Part shown: in pieces, positions 16,511-26,182 of the stretch
Numbering within the stretch: the stretch's first letter is position 1
How the letters are laid out: the number at the start of each line of letters is the position of its first letter
NCBI RefSeq assembly: GCF_009712475.1
Contig: NZ_VCJO01000005.1
Span: forward strand, 251,850 to 315,849
DNA length: 64,000 nt
Reading direction: 5' to 3'
From: Micromonospora sp. CP22
Lineage (GTDB): Bacteria; Actinomycetota; Actinomycetes; Mycobacteriales; Micromonosporaceae
Translations under genes and position numbers: made by a program
The notes under the pieces: model-generated
Databases searched by the model: none
Told to the model about the DNA's origin: nothing
Seen by the model: the letters and a program-made list of their open reading frames with translations, nothing else

Positions 16511-19375
16511 GTGACCGACTGGGAGCCGGCCACCGCGGCTGAGGCGGCGATGCGCGACGCGCTGCACGGCAATGACCAGCAGCTTTACTTCCGTATCCTG
16601 TCCGGCGTCGAGCTGTTGCTGCCGGTCTCCGCGCAGGCTGCCGCCGGGCGGACACCGGTGGGCTGGGGCACCTGGACGACCGGTGGCCGGACCCACGTGT
16701 TGGCGTTCACCTCCGCCGAGGCGATGCGCGCCTGCCTCGGCGAGCACGTCGGCCCGAGCCGGCGCACCGGCTACGCGGAACTGGCCGCCAGTTGGCCCAA
16801 CCACGAGTGGTGGTTGGCGGTGAACCCGGGCCTGCCCATCGAGGGCTACCTGCCCGCCTGGTACGTGGCCCAGTTGTCCCGAGGTGACGTCCGGCTACCC
16901 GGGCGCACGGTGGGTGCCCGCGCCCGGCTGGAACGGGTGGAGGCACTGAACCGGGTCCGTGACGCCGCCGCGTCGCCACCGGACGCGGCGGCGAACGCCC
17001 AGCCGCGACCGCCGCGACCGGGCCGACCGACCCAGCTTCCCCCGGCCCCTCCGGTGGTGCCGGCGGCCTTCCACCTTCCCGAGGTGCCACCGCAGGCGTC
17101 GCGTACGATCACCGGCCCGCGACCGCAGCCCGCCGACCGGCCACCCGTACCGCCGCGCCCGAGCCAACCCGACGGCGGCGGAGTGGGCCGTGCCACGGCT
17201 GCCGGTCAGCAACGACCGGGTGGACTCGGTGGTGCGCGATCCGACGCACCGGGCCCGCTGGGCGGCCTGACATCACGCCGCCCGCCGCCCGGCCGCAACG
17301 AGGAACCCGCGTCCGCCGGGCCGGGCTGGCCCCCAGAGCAGCCCGGAGCCACCAACGGACATTCGACCGGTGCCGAGCAGACGGGTCCGCGATCCTTCTT
17401 CGAACCCGCGCACAACCGCCTGACGCAGCGTGGCGACCGCCTCACCGAGCGGGCCGCCCCACCGTCGCGGTTCCGAGGTGGTCAGCCGTTTCCCCGGCGT
17501 GGCCCGGCTGGCGAACCGCCGTCCGAGGGGCCGACCCGTGCCTTCGTCTTCAGCGAGAACGACCAGGCCAACACCGGTACGCGGACAGGTCCGAACGAGG
17601 AGGCCACCGCGCCGCTACCGGCCCCTGACGGGCCGGTACGACCGCTGCGGGTGAGCACTCCCGCAGGCTGGGCGGCACCTGGCGGCGGGGCTCCGACCGC
17701 CGGTGGTGGCGGTGATCCGACGCAGGCGTTGCCCCGCCGTCAGCCGGTGGAGGAGGAGCCGACCTCGGTGGCTGAACCGGTCTCCGGTCCGCCCGCGCCA
17801 CGTCGCGGCTTCACCCCGATCGTGATAGAGGGCACGATCATCGAGGCCCGGGACCTCACCCTGACCAACGGCAGCGGTGGCCCGCCGACACCGGACGACG
17901 AAGGAGAGCGCCCGACCCAGGCGATGCCGTCGACTGCGACGGCAGCCGAGGACACCGAGGTGACGGCCCCGCTCGCCGCGCCCGCGCCGGAGGCGGCGAC
18001 GGTACGCCTCCCGACCACCGAATCCGAGCCGACGGTTCCGGTTCCGACGGGGTCGGATGCTGAGCCGACGGTGCCGGTTCCGACGGGGTCGGATGCTGAG
18101 CCGACGGTGCCGGTTCCGACGGCTACCCCGGAGCTGTCCAGCCAGGTCCAGTCGGAGACCGACGCGGCTACGGTGCCGTTGACCGCCCCCCACCCGGCGG
18201 ATACGCCCTCGCTGTTCACGCCGGTCTCCGCGCAGCCAGCCGCATCACCCGCGCCACCGCCCGGGTCGGCCGCATCACCCGCGCCGCCGCCCGCGTCGGC
18301 CGAGCCCCCGACCGCGTCGCCGGTGGGGGAAGCGGCGGCTGCCGGCTCCCCGGTAACCGAGCCCTCGTCCGGCAGCAGCACCACACCGGTCACCGCCGCG
18401 CCGCCCTTCGAACCCGCCAACGAGGTGGAGGAAGACCTGTACGGTGCCGCCAGCGCCGGCAGCACCGACACCTTCCTCTCCACGCTGCTGTTGGCCCGGG
18501 TCCTGATGCCGGTGGCCGCCGATTCCGCTCCTGGCAGCCGCCCCGGGGAACCCGGCTTCGTCTGGCCGACCGTGCAACTGGACGGGCAGACCTACGTGGT
18601 GGCCTACACCTCCCCGCAACGCCTCGCCGACCACACCGATCCGGCGGCCGAGACGGTCCAGGTCCGGTTCGTCCAGCTGATCCGTCGATGGCCCGACCTG
18701 TCGTGGTCGTTCGCGGTCAACCCCGGCACCCCGGTCGGTGCGAAGCTGCCCGGCGAGCAGATCGTCGGGCTGGCCAACTGGGCGGCCGAACTCGGTCTCG
18801 GTGACGATGTCGAGGGCGAACCCGAGCCGACCGTCACGACTCCCGCCCCGGCGAGCAGCCCCCGGCAGGCGGCACCGGCGGGCGACCTGGCCCGGCCGAT
18901 CGTGATGCAGAAGGCGATCGCCCCGAGCCAACTCGGCTACTACCTGGAACGGGGCTACGACCGGGTCTCCGGATTCGTCCACCGGGCTAGCGAGCTGGCA
19001 CACCTCACCACCCCGGCGGCCCTCTACCGGGCGCTCGGCCTCAACCACCCGGACTCGCCCTTCGCACCGGACGCCGAGCAGATCTACGTGCTCCGCTGGC
19101 CCGCGTACCGGCCGAGCCTGTACCGGATTCCGTACGGCGGGCAGAACGAGGCGGCCATGCGGGCGATGGAGGGTTGGGTCATCGAACGGCCCCCGTTCCG
19201 GGGCAACGGCTTCGCCCCCGGCGAGGGCAGCGACGTGCTCGCCGAGTTCAAAGTGGACAGCGTCCGGCTGCCGCACGGTGCCCAGCTGGTACGCATCGAC
19301 GCCTCGGGCACCGAGCGGCTGATCGCCGTGCTCGACACCGACACGCTCTCCTGGCAACAGGTCGGTGAGCGGTGA
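16511..19375 (+). CDS. Large two-domain SseB-like protein next to the type VII genes
   Basis: About 954 residues in three parts. Residues 1-150 form an SseB-like domain, with WPNHEWWLAVNPGLPIEGYLP. Residues ~150-630 are a Pro/Ala/Gly/Glu-rich, probably disordered linker. Residues ~634-765 repeat the SseB-like domain (WPDLSWSFAVNPGTPVGAKLP). A folded C-terminal region runs from ~795 to the end. No signal peptide or membrane helix is seen. GTG at 16511 has GGGAGGAGG 7 bases upstream. It may be a cytosolic partner or substrate of the secretion system; SseB is a secretion accessory in Salmonella, but homology of function is not implied. No biochemical role can be assigned. Confidence 0.85.
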   Translation: MTDWEPATAAEAAMRDALHGNDQQLYFRILSGVELLLPVSAQAAAGRTPVGWGTWTTGGRTHVLAFTSAEAMRACLGEHVGPSRRTGYAELAASWPNHEWWLAVNPGLPIEGYLPAWYVAQLSRGDVRLPGRTVGARARLERVEALNRVRDAAASPPDAAANAQPRPPRPGRPTQLPPAPPVVPAAFHLPEVPPQASRTITGPRPQPADRPPVPPRPSQPDGGGVGRATAAGQQRPGGLGGARSDAPGPLGGLTSRRPPPGRNEEPASAGPGWPPEQPGATNGHSTGAEQTGPRSFFEPAHNRLTQRGDRLTERAAPPSRFRGGQPFPRRGPAGEPPSEGPTRAFVFSENDQANTGTRTGPNEEATAPLPAPDGPVRPLRVSTPAGWAAPGGGAPTAGGGGDPTQALPRRQPVEEEPTSVAEPVSGPPAPRRGFTPIVIEGTIIEARDLTLTNGSGGPPTPDDEGERPTQAMPSTATAAEDTEVTAPLAAPAPEAATVRLPTTESEPTVPVPTGSDAEPTVPVPTGSDAEPTVPVPTATPELSSQVQSETDAATVPLTAPHPADTPSLFTPVSAQPAASPAPPPGSAASPAPPPASAEPPTASPVGEAAAAGSPVTEPSSGSSTTPVTAAPPFEPANEVEEDLYGAASAGSTDTFLSTLLLARVLMPVAADSAPGSRPGEPGFVWPTVQLDGQTYVVAYTSPQRLADHTDPAAETVQVRFVQLIRRWPDLSWSFAVNPGTPVGAKLPGEQIVGLANWAAELGLGDDVEGEPEPTVTTPAPASSPRQAAPAGDLARPIVMQKAIAPSQLGYYLERGYDRVSGFVHRASELAHLTTPAALYRALGLNHPDSPFAPDAEQIYVLRWPAYRPSLYRIPYGGQNEAAMRAMEGWVIERPPFRGNGFAPGEGSDVLAEFKVDSVRLPHGAQLVRIDASGTERLIAVLDTDTLSWQQVGER
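18026..18121 (+). repeat. 36-bp in-frame tandem repeat in the SseB-like linker
   Basis: Units at 18026-18061 and 18062-18097 plus a 24-base partial third unit encode EPTVPVPTGSDA. The second and third units are identical where they overlap; the first has one silent change. Recent slippage is likely. Confidence 0.9.
18241..18300 (+). repeat. 30-bp in-frame direct repeat in the SseB-like linker
   Basis: Two 30-base units encode ASPAPPPGSA and ASPAPPPASA-type segments with two base differences. This is part of the Pro-rich linker. Confidence 0.8.
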
Positions 19376-19737
19376 TGCGCGACGGCTACGTGGCCCGCTG
19401 GCGCGGGCGGGAGTACCAGGCCAGCCCGGACGGCAGCGAGGTCCGTCTCTACCAGGCGGAGGCCACCGAGGGTTTCACCGAGGTGCGGCCCGGCCGGTAC
19501 GTCCGGGTCGTGCCGGCCAACGAGATCGAGGAGTTGGCGTACGTCCGGACGACCTGCACCTGGAAGGGACAGCCGTTCATCGTGCTGGCCGAGCATGACG
19601 GATGGCTGCGGGTCGAGTACACCGGCGGGCGGTGGCCGGTCGCGGAGGCGATGCGGCTGGAGGCCTTCGACTTCGGCGTCTACCAGGGTTGGGCACCCGT
19701 CGGCGAGGTCACCGAGGTGCGTGAGCAGCGGGTCTGA
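19372..19737 (+). CDS. Small protein coupled to the SseB-like gene, function unknown
   Basis: This 121-residue soluble protein overlaps the SseB-like stop codon (GTGATG; start at 19372 or 19375). It is rich in beta-type segments (GYVARWRGREYQASP, GRYVRVVP, EYTGGRWPVAE) and aromatic residues and has no membrane helix. I do not recognise a named family. Tight coupling suggests that it works with the upstream protein. Confidence 0.8.
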   Translation: MMRDGYVARWRGREYQASPDGSEVRLYQAEATEGFTEVRPGRYVRVVPANEIEELAYVRTTCTWKGQPFIVLAEHDGWLRVEYTGGRWPVAEAMRLEAFDFGVYQGWAPVGEVTEVREQRV

Positions 19738-19752
19738 GCGCGGCCGTCCAGG

Positions 19753-20685
19753 TCAGGTCTTCGCCCACCGGAGGATCTCGCCGAGCACCAGTTCCGGGGT
19801 CTCCAGGTGTGGGAAGTGCCCGACCTCGTCGAGCAGCCGCCACTCGTACGCCGCGCTGACGTAACGCCCCGAGCCCTGGGCGGTACGCGGCAACGACGCC
19901 ATGTCCCGCGCGCCGTGCAGTTGCAGGGTGGGTGTGGTCAGCGGGCGCTGCATCAGCTTGACGAAGCGGTAGCCGTGCAGCCGAAGGACCGACCGGAACG
20001 CCCACCGGTAACCCTCCAGCGCGCAGAAGGCGGCCTGCGGGATCCGCATGGCCTCCCGGTAGCGCCGTGCGTAGTCGGTGAAGTCCGGGCCGCTGACCCA
20101 GCGCGGGCCACCCCAGCGGCGCAGGATCTCCTCCACCGCGCGGCCGTTGTCGCGGGTGAGGAGGTGTTCGTATCGGGGCAGCTGGAATTTCAGCGCCGGT
20201 GTCGAGGCGGCGAACTGGCCTCGGGGGTCGGCGAAGATGGCGGCCCGTAGCCGCAGCGGGTGCGGGGCGGCGAGCACCACCAGGCGGCGTACCAGGTTGG
20301 GGTGGAACGACGCCGCGGTCCAGGCGATCATCCCGCCGGCACCGGTGCCGACCAGGGTGGCCGAACGCTCGCCCAGCGCCCGGATCAGCCCGGCGACGTC
20401 GGCGGCCAGGGTGTAGCCGTCGTACCCCCGGGGTGGCTTGTCGCTGGCCCCGTAGCCCCGCAGATCCATCGCGACGGCGCGGAAGCCGGCGTCGGCGACG
20501 GCCGGCAGCATCTGGTGCCAGGCCCACCAGTGCTCCGGGAAGCCGTGCAGGAAGAGCACCATCGGGCCGGTACCCGCCTCCACGACGTGGAAGCGGCTGC
20601 CGTTCGCACCCACGAACCGGTGCGTCCACGGCCCCTCGGTGAGTACGCAGGACTCGTCGACGGCATCGCCACGCTGCTCGGTCAT
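19753..20685 (-). CDS. Alpha/beta-hydrolase fold protein lacking the usual nucleophile
   Basis: This 310-residue protein resembles epoxide hydrolases and haloalkane dehalogenases. It has the HGFPEHWWAW oxyanion motif (about residues 46-55), DLRGYGASDKP, and the catalytic-His region DEVGHFPHLE near the C terminus. The nucleophile elbow, normally GxSxG or GxDxG, reads VGTGAGG, so glycine stands where Ser or Asp is expected. ATG at 20685 is used; the longer open frame upstream overlaps another gene and lacks coding character. It may be a non-enzymatic or altered member. Confidence 0.85.
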   Translation of the reverse strand: MTEQRGDAVDESCVLTEGPWTHRFVGANGSRFHVVEAGTGPMVLFLHGFPEHWWAWHQMLPAVADAGFRAVAMDLRGYGASDKPPRGYDGYTLAADVAGLIRALGERSATLVGTGAGGMIAWTAASFHPNLVRRLVVLAAPHPLRLRAAIFADPRGQFAASTPALKFQLPRYEHLLTRDNGRAVEEILRRWGGPRWVSGPDFTDYARRYREAMRIPQAAFCALEGYRWAFRSVLRLHGYRFVKLMQRPLTTPTLQLHGARDMASLPRTAQGSGRYVSAAYEWRLLDEVGHFPHLETPELVLGEILRWAKT

Positions 20686-20768
20686 GGACCACAGCCTAGG
20701 CCCTGTGTCGACGGCGTCGGTCGGGCCGAGACCTGGCTGTGCGGCGGGCGGAGGTCGGGTCCGGACGG

Positions 20769-21269
20769 TCAACCGACCGGGAGGATCTTGATGATGTCGA
20801 CCGGGATGCCCGGGCCGTCGCAGTCCACCTCGGTCGTCGCCGCAGCGGTGGTCACCCGCACCCAGGTCCCGGTGGCGAAGGTGCCCTTGTCCCTGCCGTG
20901 CAGGGCGTACTCCCGGCCGTCGTCGGTGACCAGGGTGTAGCAGGGGCCGCTGCCGCCACGGCTGAGCCGGCCGGCGAGGACGTTCGCCTTGCGCAGCTCG
21001 GTCGGATGACTCGGTGGGGCCGTCGGGGTGCCGATCAGCGGTGGTTCGGTCGGCGACAGCGTCTGGCCGGTACGACCGGAAGGTGGCTGGCCGGCGGCGG
21101 TGTCGTCGGCAGGGGCGTCGCCGGGGCTCGCCGTCGGGGAGCCGCCGGGCGCGGTGGGGCTCTGGTCGGCGGTCACGGTGCCTCCCCGGTCCGACTCGGC
21201 GCACCCGGCCACCGCCAGCAGCAGGGCGAGACCGGCCGCTGACGCTCGGGTGCGGACGGTGGTGGACAC
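20769..21269 (-). CDS. Putative lipoprotein, function unknown
   Basis: About 166 residues. A short N-region (STTVRTRASAAG), a hydrophobic core and the lipobox LAVAGC predict lipidation at Cys. A Ser/Pro/Thr-rich spacer follows. The C-terminal ~75 residues (ANVLAGRLSRGGSGPCYTLV, GREYALHGRDKG) look like a small beta-barrel domain. GTG at 21269 gives a typical lipoprotein signal; GTG at 21323 would add 18 Arg-rich residues. No convincing ribosome site decides it. Confidence 0.75.
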   Translation of the reverse strand: MSTTVRTRASAAGLALLLAVAGCAESDRGGTVTADQSPTAPGGSPTASPGDAPADDTAAGQPPSGRTGQTLSPTEPPLIGTPTAPPSHPTELRKANVLAGRLSRGGSGPCYTLVTDDGREYALHGRDKGTFATGTWVRVTTAAATTEVDCDGPGIPVDIIKILPVG

Positions 21270-21338
21270 GAGGGTACGACGTGAGCGGCGTCGTGCCGGT
21301 TCCCACCTGGCCGGGTCCGTCACGGTGCCGCACAGCGT

Positions 21339-21371
21339 GATGCCCCGGGCAGGTCACCTGCCCGGGGCATC
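21339..21371 (-). terminator. Strong hairpin downstream of the M6 protease
   Basis: A perfect 15-bp stem (GATGCCCCGGGCAGG with its complement) with a 3-base loop begins 18 bases after the protease stop. Confidence 0.85.
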
Positions 21372-21389
21372 GTTGCTGTCACTCAGCGA

Positions 21390-23810
21390 TCAGGAGAACT
21401 TGACCTTGGTGTAGATGCCGTTCTGCGAGACCACCTTGATCTTGGTGCCGGTGGCCGGGAGCTTGACGCCGTGGTTCGGCAGCTCCGGGTACCAGTACTG
21501 CTTGGTGTCGTCGAACAGCGGCTGCGCGTCCTGGCCACGGATGTACTGCGGCTGGCTGTTCAGGTGCAGCGTGAACGAGTCCGCCTTCTTGAGGCTGAAC
21601 GGCGCGTCGTAGACCTGGACGCGGGCCCGCCAGGGCTGCCCGGTCAGGTTGTAGATCGGCCGCGGGTGGGCATCGATGATCAGGTTCCGGCCCTCGCCCG
21701 GGTGCGCGAACGTGTCGTTGTCCGCCCACCGGGTGTTCCAGTACGAGATCAGCAGCCCCTCCTGGTACGCGTAGTGGTCCACGTAGTCAGGCTTGGTGTT
21801 CGTGTAGCCGAAGAAGTACGGGCCGGTCTTCAGGTACTTGTCGTACGAGATGTACTGCCGGGTGCCCGCGATGTAGTAGTTCGCGAAGCTCTTGGTGTAC
21901 GTCTCCTCGACCACCTCGAACCCGCCGGCCAGCGTCCAGCCTGCCGCGCCGGACTCCGCACCGTCGGTGAAGACCGTCTCGCCATCGGCGGTCAGGGTGA
22001 CCGCGTCACCGAAGAAGCCACCCTCGGAGACACCACCGTCGGTCTGGTAGCGCAACCGGAACGCGACGCTGTTGCCGACCAACTCGTCCAGCGGGATCTC
22101 GATGTCGACCCACTCGTCGTCGGAGCTGCCGTCCAGTGCGAACCGGCCGGGGGAGATCTCCTTCAGCGGCGTACCGTCGGCGGTGCCGGGCTGCGACGTC
22201 CAGCTCTGGCCGCCGTCGACCGAGGTCTCGAAGAAGAGGTAGTCGTAGTCTTCCTCGATGCTGTAGCGGCCCTTCATCGACAAGGTCGCCGACGACTTCC
22301 CGGTCAGGTCGAACGTCCGGGTCATCGTGCTGTTGAGGTCGTCCGCGTTGCCGGAGAAGAACTGCTTGTCACCCTCGAACGGCGCGCCGTTGTCGAAGGT
22401 GTACTCCCGCTCGGGCAGCACCACCACGGCGGCCTGGGCCTCCTTGGTGTTGTACTCCTGTGGGCCGAGGGTCAGCGTCCGCTTCTGCCCGGCCACGATC
22501 ACCTCGTAGTCGAGCCAACCGAGCTGGAGCTTGTTCCAGGCGCCGAGGTCGCCACCGCGCTCGCCGATGCCGCCGTCGTTGCTGGCACCGAGGCGGCTCT
22601 GGGCCATCAGCGTCCAGTGCTCGTTGTTGTTGTCGCCACCGCTGAGGACGTTGTAGTCGTCCGGCAGGCCGAGGTCGTGAGCGTACTCGTGGTAGAAGAC
22701 GCTGCGACCGCCGTTCTCCGGCTGGATGGTGTAGTCGCCGATCCACACGCCGGTGTTACCGATCTGGGTGCCGCCCGCCGGGAAGTTCGGCGGACCGGTG
22801 CGACCCTGGTCCGAGGCGTACGCGTACCAGCGGTGGCTCCAGATGGCGTCCTCGCCCTGGATCGGGTCACCGTCGGCCATGTCGCCACCGGCGTGCACGA
22901 TCTGGAAGTGGTCGATGTAGCCGTCCGGCTCGTTGAAGTCGCCGTCACCGTCGTGGTCGTACCGGTCCCACTGGTCCATCGCCCGGACGTCAGCGGCGAT
23001 CTCCTCGTCGGACCGCCCGGCCGCCTTCTGGTCGGCGACCCACTGGTTGGCCGCGTCGCGCACCAGCGCCCAGACGTTGCTGCAGACGATCCCGGCGCAC
23101 GGGTAGCCGCTGGAGCGGCCGTAGCGGGCCTCGTTGTACTGGACCTTCACCCAGTCGGTGACCACGCCGTCGACGCTGTACCGACCAGAGGACTGGGCCT
23201 CGTAGTACTGCTTGACCGACTCGTCACCGGGGCCCGTGCCGAAGTAGAGCTTCCGGTAGTGCTCGGCGCTGTAGTCTGCCTGCCAGACGGTGGAGTTGTC
23301 CACCGACCGGTTCGGCTCGGGAATCTCGTTGTGCAGCGGCCCGTCGAACTTCGTCGGGCCGGGGACATCCGGGTCGGTGTCCTGGTCGGGGTAGTCCGGG
23401 TGCCGTTCGTTGCCGAACTCGGCGAGGATCACGAAGATCCGGTCGGTCTTCTCCCGGGACAACTCGACGTACTGCTTCTCGGTGGGGCCCCGGCCACCCT
23501 TGGTGGCCTTGGCGTTGCGACCGGCCTTGCCGCCACGGGTGGCCCGCTCGCCGACCTTGACGACCGTGCTGCCGTTGATCCGTTCGGCCTTGGCTCGGCC
23601 CGAGAGCACCTCGCTGAGGCCCTCCTGACGCAGGGCGCGACGCTTGGCCTCCAGCGGGTTCGGTAGGTCGTGTTCGGCGTGGGCGGGCTCCGCGATGGAC
23701 GGCGCGGCCGCCGGCGTCTCCAGCTGCGGCGCGGCGGCGGCGGATGAGCCGACCGTCAGTCCTGTCGCCGTCAACGAGAGCCCGAGCAGACCCACTGCGA
23801 CTTTCCGCAC
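21390..23810 (-). CDS. M6-family metalloprotease (immune inhibitor A type), secreted
   Basis: About 806 residues with a Sec signal peptide (VRKVAVGLLGLSLTATG then an Ala cleavage zone). A propeptide-like region precedes the catalytic domain. The zinc motif is HEYAHDLGLPD (HExxH, about residues 374-378). DHDGDGDFNEPDGYIDHF resembles a calcium-binding loop. The long C-terminal beta-rich region carries immune inhibitor A-like sandwich modules. GTG at 23810 has GGAGG 6 bases upstream. Substrates are unknown; Bacillus homologues cleave host antimicrobial proteins, but a nutritional role is as likely here. Confidence 0.9.
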   Translation of the reverse strand: MRKVAVGLLGLSLTATGLTVGSSAAAAPQLETPAAAPSIAEPAHAEHDLPNPLEAKRRALRQEGLSEVLSGRAKAERINGSTVVKVGERATRGGKAGRNAKATKGGRGPTEKQYVELSREKTDRIFVILAEFGNERHPDYPDQDTDPDVPGPTKFDGPLHNEIPEPNRSVDNSTVWQADYSAEHYRKLYFGTGPGDESVKQYYEAQSSGRYSVDGVVTDWVKVQYNEARYGRSSGYPCAGIVCSNVWALVRDAANQWVADQKAAGRSDEEIAADVRAMDQWDRYDHDGDGDFNEPDGYIDHFQIVHAGGDMADGDPIQGEDAIWSHRWYAYASDQGRTGPPNFPAGGTQIGNTGVWIGDYTIQPENGGRSVFYHEYAHDLGLPDDYNVLSGGDNNNEHWTLMAQSRLGASNDGGIGERGGDLGAWNKLQLGWLDYEVIVAGQKRTLTLGPQEYNTKEAQAAVVVLPEREYTFDNGAPFEGDKQFFSGNADDLNSTMTRTFDLTGKSSATLSMKGRYSIEEDYDYLFFETSVDGGQSWTSQPGTADGTPLKEISPGRFALDGSSDDEWVDIEIPLDELVGNSVAFRLRYQTDGGVSEGGFFGDAVTLTADGETVFTDGAESGAAGWTLAGGFEVVEETYTKSFANYYIAGTRQYISYDKYLKTGPYFFGYTNTKPDYVDHYAYQEGLLISYWNTRWADNDTFAHPGEGRNLIIDAHPRPIYNLTGQPWRARVQVYDAPFSLKKADSFTLHLNSQPQYIRGQDAQPLFDDTKQYWYPELPNHGVKLPATGTKIKVVSQNGIYTKVKFS

Positions 23811-23832
23811 GTGGTACCTCCGGATTGAGGGA

Positions 23833-23885
23833 ACCGGCCCGTCGGGGGTTGTGGGCCGGTGAAAAAGGCCCCCGTAAATGGGGCC
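23833..23885. other. Two hairpins in the M6 protease 5' region
   Basis: ACCGGCCC (23833-23840) pairs with GGGCCGGT (23853-23860), and GGCCCC (23867-23872) pairs with GGGGCC (23880-23885). Both lie just upstream of the protease start on the minus strand and may fold in its leader. A regulatory role is not shown. Confidence 0.4.
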
Positions 23886-24007
23886 AGTGGTGAACTTAGG
23901 CACTGGAGGGGCCGGTGGGAAGAGCCAGGCCGAATTTGTTGCAGATAGTTTTTGCCGGGCGCTCGGGCTGTCACATTCAGATCAGGTCGGGACGTACCCG
24001 CCCATGA

Positions 24008-24045
24008 CGAAGGGTGGCGGCCCGATCTCGGACCGCCACCCTTCG
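24008..24045 (-). terminator. Terminator hairpin of acs
   Basis: A perfect 13-bp stem (CGAAGGGTGGCGG with CCGCCACCCTTCG) and 12-base loop lie 17 bases past the acs stop. Confidence 0.8.
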
Positions 24046-24061
24046 AGTCGTACGCCTGCCG

Positions 24062-26056
24062 TCAGTCCTCGTCGGACTTCCCGCCGCTCATCCCGGCGGA
24101 GATCAGCTCCATCACGGACGAGTCCTGCAAGGTGGTCACGTCACCCAGCGAACGGTTCTCCGCCACGTCCCGCAGCAGCCGCCGCATGATCTTGCCGGAG
24201 CGGGTCTTCGGCAACTCCGGCACCAGCATGATCTGGCGCGGCTTGGCGATCGGGCCGAGCGTCTTCGCCACGTGGTTACGCAGCTCGGCGATCAGCTGCT
24301 CGCCCGCCTCACCGGAGATCTCGGTGCTGCCCCGTGGGATGGCGAACGCGACGATCGCCTGCCCGGTGGTCGGGTCGGTGGCACCGACCACCGCGGCCTC
24401 CGCCACCGACGGGTGCGACACCAGCGCCGACTCCACCTCGGTGGTGGAGATGTTGTGCCCCGACACCAGCATCACGTCGTCGACCCGGCCGAGCAGCCAG
24501 ATGTGCCCGTCGTCGTCCTTCTTCGCACCGTCACCGGCGAAGTAGATCCACGGGTCGTCGGCGTTACCGCTCGCGCCCGCGCCGAACCGCGACCAGTACG
24601 TCTCGATGAACCGGTTGTCGTCGCCCCAGATGGTGCGCAACATCGACGGCCACGGCTCGCGCAGCACGAGGTAACCGCCCCCGCCGTTGGGCACCGACTG
24701 GCCCTGGTCGTCCACCACGTCCGCGACGACACCCGGCAGCGGAGTCATCGCCGAACCGGGCTTGGCGGCGGTCACGCCCGGCAACGGCGAGATCATCATG
24801 CTGCCGGTCTCGGTCTGCCACCAGGTGTCCACGATGGGCAGCTCACCGTGCCCCACGTGCTGCCGGTACCACATCCACGCCTCGGGGTTGATGGGCTCAC
24901 CGACACTGCCGAGCAGCCGCAACGACGAGAGGTCGTACTCCGCCGGAATCTGCTCGCCCCACTTCATCATGGTGCGGATCAACGTCGGTGCCGTGTAGAG
25001 GATGGTCACCCCGTACCGGTCGACGATCTCCCAGAAACGGCCCTTGTGTGGAGTGTCCGGAGTGCCCTCGTACATCACCTGGGTCACGCCGTTGGAGAGC
25101 GGACCGTAAACGATGTAGGAATGGCCGGTCACCCAACCGATGTCCGCCGTGCACCAGTAGACGTCGGACTCCGGCTTGAGGTCGAAGACCGCGTGCGAGG
25201 TGTACGCCGCCTGGGTCAGGTAGCCGCCGGTGGTGTGCAGGATGCCCTTCGGGCGGGCGGTGGTGCCGCTGGTGTAGAGGATGAACAGCGGATGCTCGGC
25301 GTCGAACGGCTGGGCGGAATGCTCGGTTGACGCCTGCTCCACCGTCTCGTGCCACCAATGGTCCCGCTCGGACCAGCCCACCTCCCCACCGGTACGCCGA
25401 ACCACCAGCACGTGCTCGACCGACGGGCAGTTCGCCACCGCCTCGTCGACGGTCGGCTTGAGCGCGGACGGCTTGCCCCGCCGGTAGCCGCCGTCGGCGG
25501 TGATCACGACCTTGGCCGAGGCGTCCTGGATCCGGTTGGTCAACGCGTCGGCGGAGAAGCCACCGAAGACCACGCTGTGCGTCGCGCCGATCCGGGCGCA
25601 GGCCAGCATCGCGACCGCGGCCTCCGGGATCATCGGCAGGTAGATCGCCACCCGGTCACCGGCGGTCACCCCGAGGTCGGTGAGCGCGTTCGCCGCCTGG
25701 CAGGTCATCCGGTGCAGGTCGGCGTAGGTGATGGTGCGGGTGTCACCGGGCTCGCCCTCCCAGTGGATCGCCACCTTGTCACCCTGGCCGGCCTCCACAT
25801 GCCGGTCGAGACAGTTGTAGGCCACGTTCAACTGGCCACCGACGAACCACCGCGCGAACGGCGGCCGGGACCAGTCGAGCACCTGGTCCCACCGCTTCGC
25901 CCAGGCCAGCCGGTCGGCCTGGTGCTCCCAGAAGGCGAGCCGGTCGGACTCCGCCTCGGCGTACGCGTCAGCGGTGACGTTGGCGTCAGCGGCGAGCTCG
26001 GCTGGCGGCGGGAACTGACGCGTCTCGTTCAGCAGATTGGCCAATGCCTCACTCAT
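24062..26056 (-). CDS. acs: Acetyl-CoA synthetase
   Basis: This 664-residue enzyme activates acetate with ATP to acetyl-AMP and then acetyl-CoA. The AMP-binding motif is [11 protein letters not shown] (about residues 261-272). The C-terminal [11 protein letters not shown] holds the catalytic lysine (about residue 623) that is acetylated in the regulated family. Length and all core blocks ([18 protein letters not shown]) match. The ATG has GAGGAG 7 bases upstream. A terminator follows it, and a 255-bp gap with Micromonospora-type repeats lies upstream. Confidence 0.97.
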   Translation of the reverse strand: MSEALANLLNETRQFPPPAELAADANVTADAYAEAESDRLAFWEHQADRLAWAKRWDQVLDWSRPPFARWFVGGQLNVAYNCLDRHVEAGQGDKVAIHWEGEPGDTRTITYADLHRMTCQAANALTDLGVTAGDRVAIYLPMIPEAAVAMLACARIGATHSVVFGGFSADALTNRIQDASAKVVITADGGYRRGKPSALKPTVDEAVANCPSVEHVLVVRRTGGEVGWSERDHWWHETVEQASTEHSAQPFDAEHPLFILYTSGTTARPKGILHTTGGYLTQAAYTSHAVFDLKPESDVYWCTADIGWVTGHSYIVYGPLSNGVTQVMYEGTPDTPHKGRFWEIVDRYGVTILYTAPTLIRTMMKWGEQIPAEYDLSSLRLLGSVGEPINPEAWMWYRQHVGHGELPIVDTWWQTETGSMMISPLPGVTAAKPGSAMTPLPGVVADVVDDQGQSVPNGGGGYLVLREPWPSMLRTIWGDDNRFIETYWSRFGAGASGNADDPWIYFAGDGAKKDDDGHIWLLGRVDDVMLVSGHNISTTEVESALVSHPSVAEAAVVGATDPTTGQAIVAFAIPRGSTEISGEAGEQLIAELRNHVAKTLGPIAKPRQIMLVPELPKTRSGKIMRRLLRDVAENRSLGDVTTLQDSSVMELISAGMSGGKSDED

Positions 26057-26182
26057 GCCAACACTCCTCGTCGTTTGGGTGACCTGGGTCTCTTCCGGGC
26101 AGGTTAGTCGTGGCCCACGAGCGAGGCGACCGAACCCTCACCGACCCGTCGCCCAACGGCCCCTCCCACGCGCCGAGGCGCA

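Noticed and set aside
21471-23666. 731-residue plus-strand open frame opposite the M6 protease
   Set aside because: It is Val/Leu/Arg-rich shadow sequence; the minus-strand frame has a signal peptide and HExxH.
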